Both the position numbers and the translations under genes were made by a program. Source: Actinomycetota bacterium (lineage in GTDB: Bacteria > Actinomycetota > Acidimicrobiia > Acidimicrobiales > Microtrichaceae). Taken from it: 5,861 nt of DNA. A model generated the notes under the pieces. It searched no databases. It was not told where the DNA came from and saw only the letters and a list, made by a program, of their open reading frames with translations. Location of the stretch: the NCBI GenBank assembly GCA_018268735.1, contig JAFDWA010000121.1, forward strand, positions 1 through 5,861, given 5' to 3'. Below, piece by piece: positions 4,999-5,861 of this stretch. Within the stretch, counting starts at the first letter, position 1, and each line of letters begins with the position of its first letter.

Positions 4999-5579
4999 AC
5001 GTCCGACCCGTGGGTCCGGTTGCCCGCACCTCCTCGGTCGACGAGACACGTGACCTCGCCGCTGCGCTCGCGGAGCTGGCCCGGCCGTCGGACATCCTCG
5101 TGCTCGTCGGCGACCTGGGCGTCGGCAAGACGGCGTTCACCCAGGGCTTCGGTCGTGGCCTCGGCGTGGACGAGCAGATCACGAGTCCGACCTTCGCGCT
5201 CGTCCGCAGCTACACCGGGCGTCTCGACCTCTACCACCTCGACGTGTACCGGCTCGAGCAGGTCGCCGAGACCTCGGAGCTCGGTCTGTCGGAGCTGCTC
5301 GACGACGGAGCGGTCACGATCATCGAGTGGGGCGACACGATCGCCCCCGCGCTGCCCCGTGACTACCTGGAGGTGCACATCCGCTTCGACGCGGATCGGG
5401 CCGGCGGAGCGGACCGCGCCGCTGCCACGAGCCGCGCCGACGACGACGGGCTCCTCGACGTGCGGATCGTCGAGATGCGGGCGATCGGTGCTCGCTGGTC
5501 GGCCCGCCTGCGCGCCCTCGCTGTGGCGACGGCGCCGTGGTGCGACGTGGCGACCGTCGACGAGGAGGGCTCGTGCTGA
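4995..5579 (+). CDS. tsaE: tRNA threonylcarbamoyladenosine biosynthesis ATPase TsaE
   Basis: P-loop ATPase of the bacterial TsaB-TsaD-TsaE complex, which places threonylcarbamoyl on A37 of ANN-decoding tRNAs; ATP hydrolysis by TsaE is needed for turnover. Seen: Walker A GDLGVGKTAFTQG with K45 and T46, SPTF at 64-67, YHLDVYRL with D83 in the conserved HxDxYR block, and IIEWGD at 109-114. The helix-strand end ARWSARLRAL corresponds to the usual family C-terminus. At 194 residues it exceeds the usual 140-160, owing to an Ala/Asp-rich, low-complexity insertion at about 137-153 and a tail of about 20 residues after ARLRAL. The GTG start shares GTGA with the udg stop, and GGAG at 4987-4990 lies 4 nt upstream as a short-spaced Shine-Dalgarno. 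Its end overlaps tsaB, the expected complex partner, by 7 bp. Confidence 0.95.
   Translation: MNVRPVGPVARTSSVDETRDLAAALAELARPSDILVLVGDLGVGKTAFTQGFGRGLGVDEQITSPTFALVRSYTGRLDLYHLDVYRLEQVAETSELGLSELLDDGAVTIIEWGDTIAPALPRDYLEVHIRFDADRAGGADRAAATSRADDDGLLDVRIVEMRAIGARWSARLRALAVATAPWCDVATVDEEGSC
5564..5568 (+). promoter_or_regulatory. Shine-Dalgarno GGAGG deciding the tsaB start
   Basis: GGAGG at 5564-5568, inside the tsaE coding end, lies 4 nt before GTG 5573. It is the strongest ribosome-binding site in the window and fixes the tsaB start within tsaE, giving a 7-bp overlap with the tsaE stop at 5577-5579. Confidence 0.6.
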
Positions 5580-5861
5580 TCCTGGGGATCGAGACGGCGA
5601 CGGTCCAGGCGGGGTGTGCGATCGGCGGCCACGAGGGCGTGCTCGCCTCGGCGCACTCGGCGAGGGGTCGCCGTCACGCCGAGAACCTGACCCCGGCGAT
5701 CGAGTTCATCTGCCGGCAGGCCGACGTGGAGCTCTCCGAGATCGGCGTCGTCGCGGTCGACGTGGGTCCGGGTCTGTTCACGGGGCTCCGCGTCGGCGTC
5801 GCGACCGCCAAGGCCATCGCGTTCGGGCTGCGGGTGCCGATGATCGCCGTGTCGAGCCTCG
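5573..5861 (+). CDS. tsaB: tRNA threonylcarbamoyladenosine biosynthesis protein TsaB (5' part)
   Basis: Catalytically inactive ASKHA-fold paralogue of TsaD that scaffolds the t6A37 synthesis complex. Ninety-six codons are visible before the window edge. They begin with LILGIETAT (family form LxIDTS/TA), then RHAENLTPAIE (the conserved H-E-LxP block), and the signature VAVDVGPGLFTGLRVGVATA followed by KAIAFGLRVPMIAVSSL, which ends the first lobe. Start GTG 5573 is chosen because it gives the exact family N-terminus and sits 4 nt after GGAGG. In many actinobacteria rimI and tsaD follow; that lies outside this window. The residue after LGI is Glu rather than the more usual Asp, a conservative change. 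Confidence 0.95.
   Translation, partial: MLILGIETATVQAGCAIGGHEGVLASAHSARGRRHAENLTPAIEFICRQADVELSEIGVVAVDVGPGLFTGLRVGVATAKAIAFGLRVPMIAVSSL

Overview
The window is very GC-rich (about 70% by eye). It uses GTG starts often, has C/G-biased third codon positions and is packed with genes on the plus strand. This base composition and the gene order (acpS, nnrD, alr, DmpA/NylC-type peptidase, family 4 uracil-DNA glycosylase, tsaE, tsaB) fit an Actinomycetota chromosome. A deep lineage such as Acidimicrobiia is possible, but that is inference from gene order and not from a search. I see no mobile element, phage gene, tRNA, rRNA or CRISPR array.

Layout: an unrecognised 3' gene end (to 146) overlaps acpS (143-556) by 4 bp. 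A 117-bp gap (557-673) follows, holding a well-placed Shine-Dalgarno and ATG and a 20-bp tandem repeat that runs into the start of nnrD (674-2059). A 74-bp gap with a -10-like hexamer leads to alr (2134-3315). A P1/S58-family peptidase (3312-4199) overlaps alr by 4 bp. A 133-bp gap (4200-4332) holds a GC-rich hairpin, a separate 9-bp inverted repeat and a -10 element placed for leaderless transcription. Family 4 udg (4333-4998), tsaE (4995-5579) and the first 96 codons of tsaB (5573 to the window edge) form a second tightly overlapping cluster. No stretch over 300 bases lacks a gene.

The genes are housekeeping and envelope functions: activation of acyl carrier protein (AcpS), repair of damaged NAD(P)H hydrates (NnrD), D-alanine supply for peptidoglycan (Alr), an autoprocessing aminopeptidase/amidase of the DmpA/NylC family, uracil excision from DNA (Udg), and t6A37 tRNA modification (TsaE, TsaB). 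Three junctions use the same GTGA start/stop overlap, and tsaE/tsaB overlap by 7 bp, so translational coupling is likely.

The most unusual feature is the nnrD start. The first 20 bp of the gene (coding MLPVLTP) occur as three identical tandem copies plus two decayed upstream copies. Because 20 is not a multiple of three, each copy puts its start codon in a different frame. The only start with a good Shine-Dalgarno (ATG 595) is out of frame with nnrD and yields a 24-residue leader ending 4 nt before the nnrD GTG. This suggests a recent repeat expansion, with leader-coupled translation or copy-number-dependent expression as testable consequences. I do not see a wholly new multi-gene system here.
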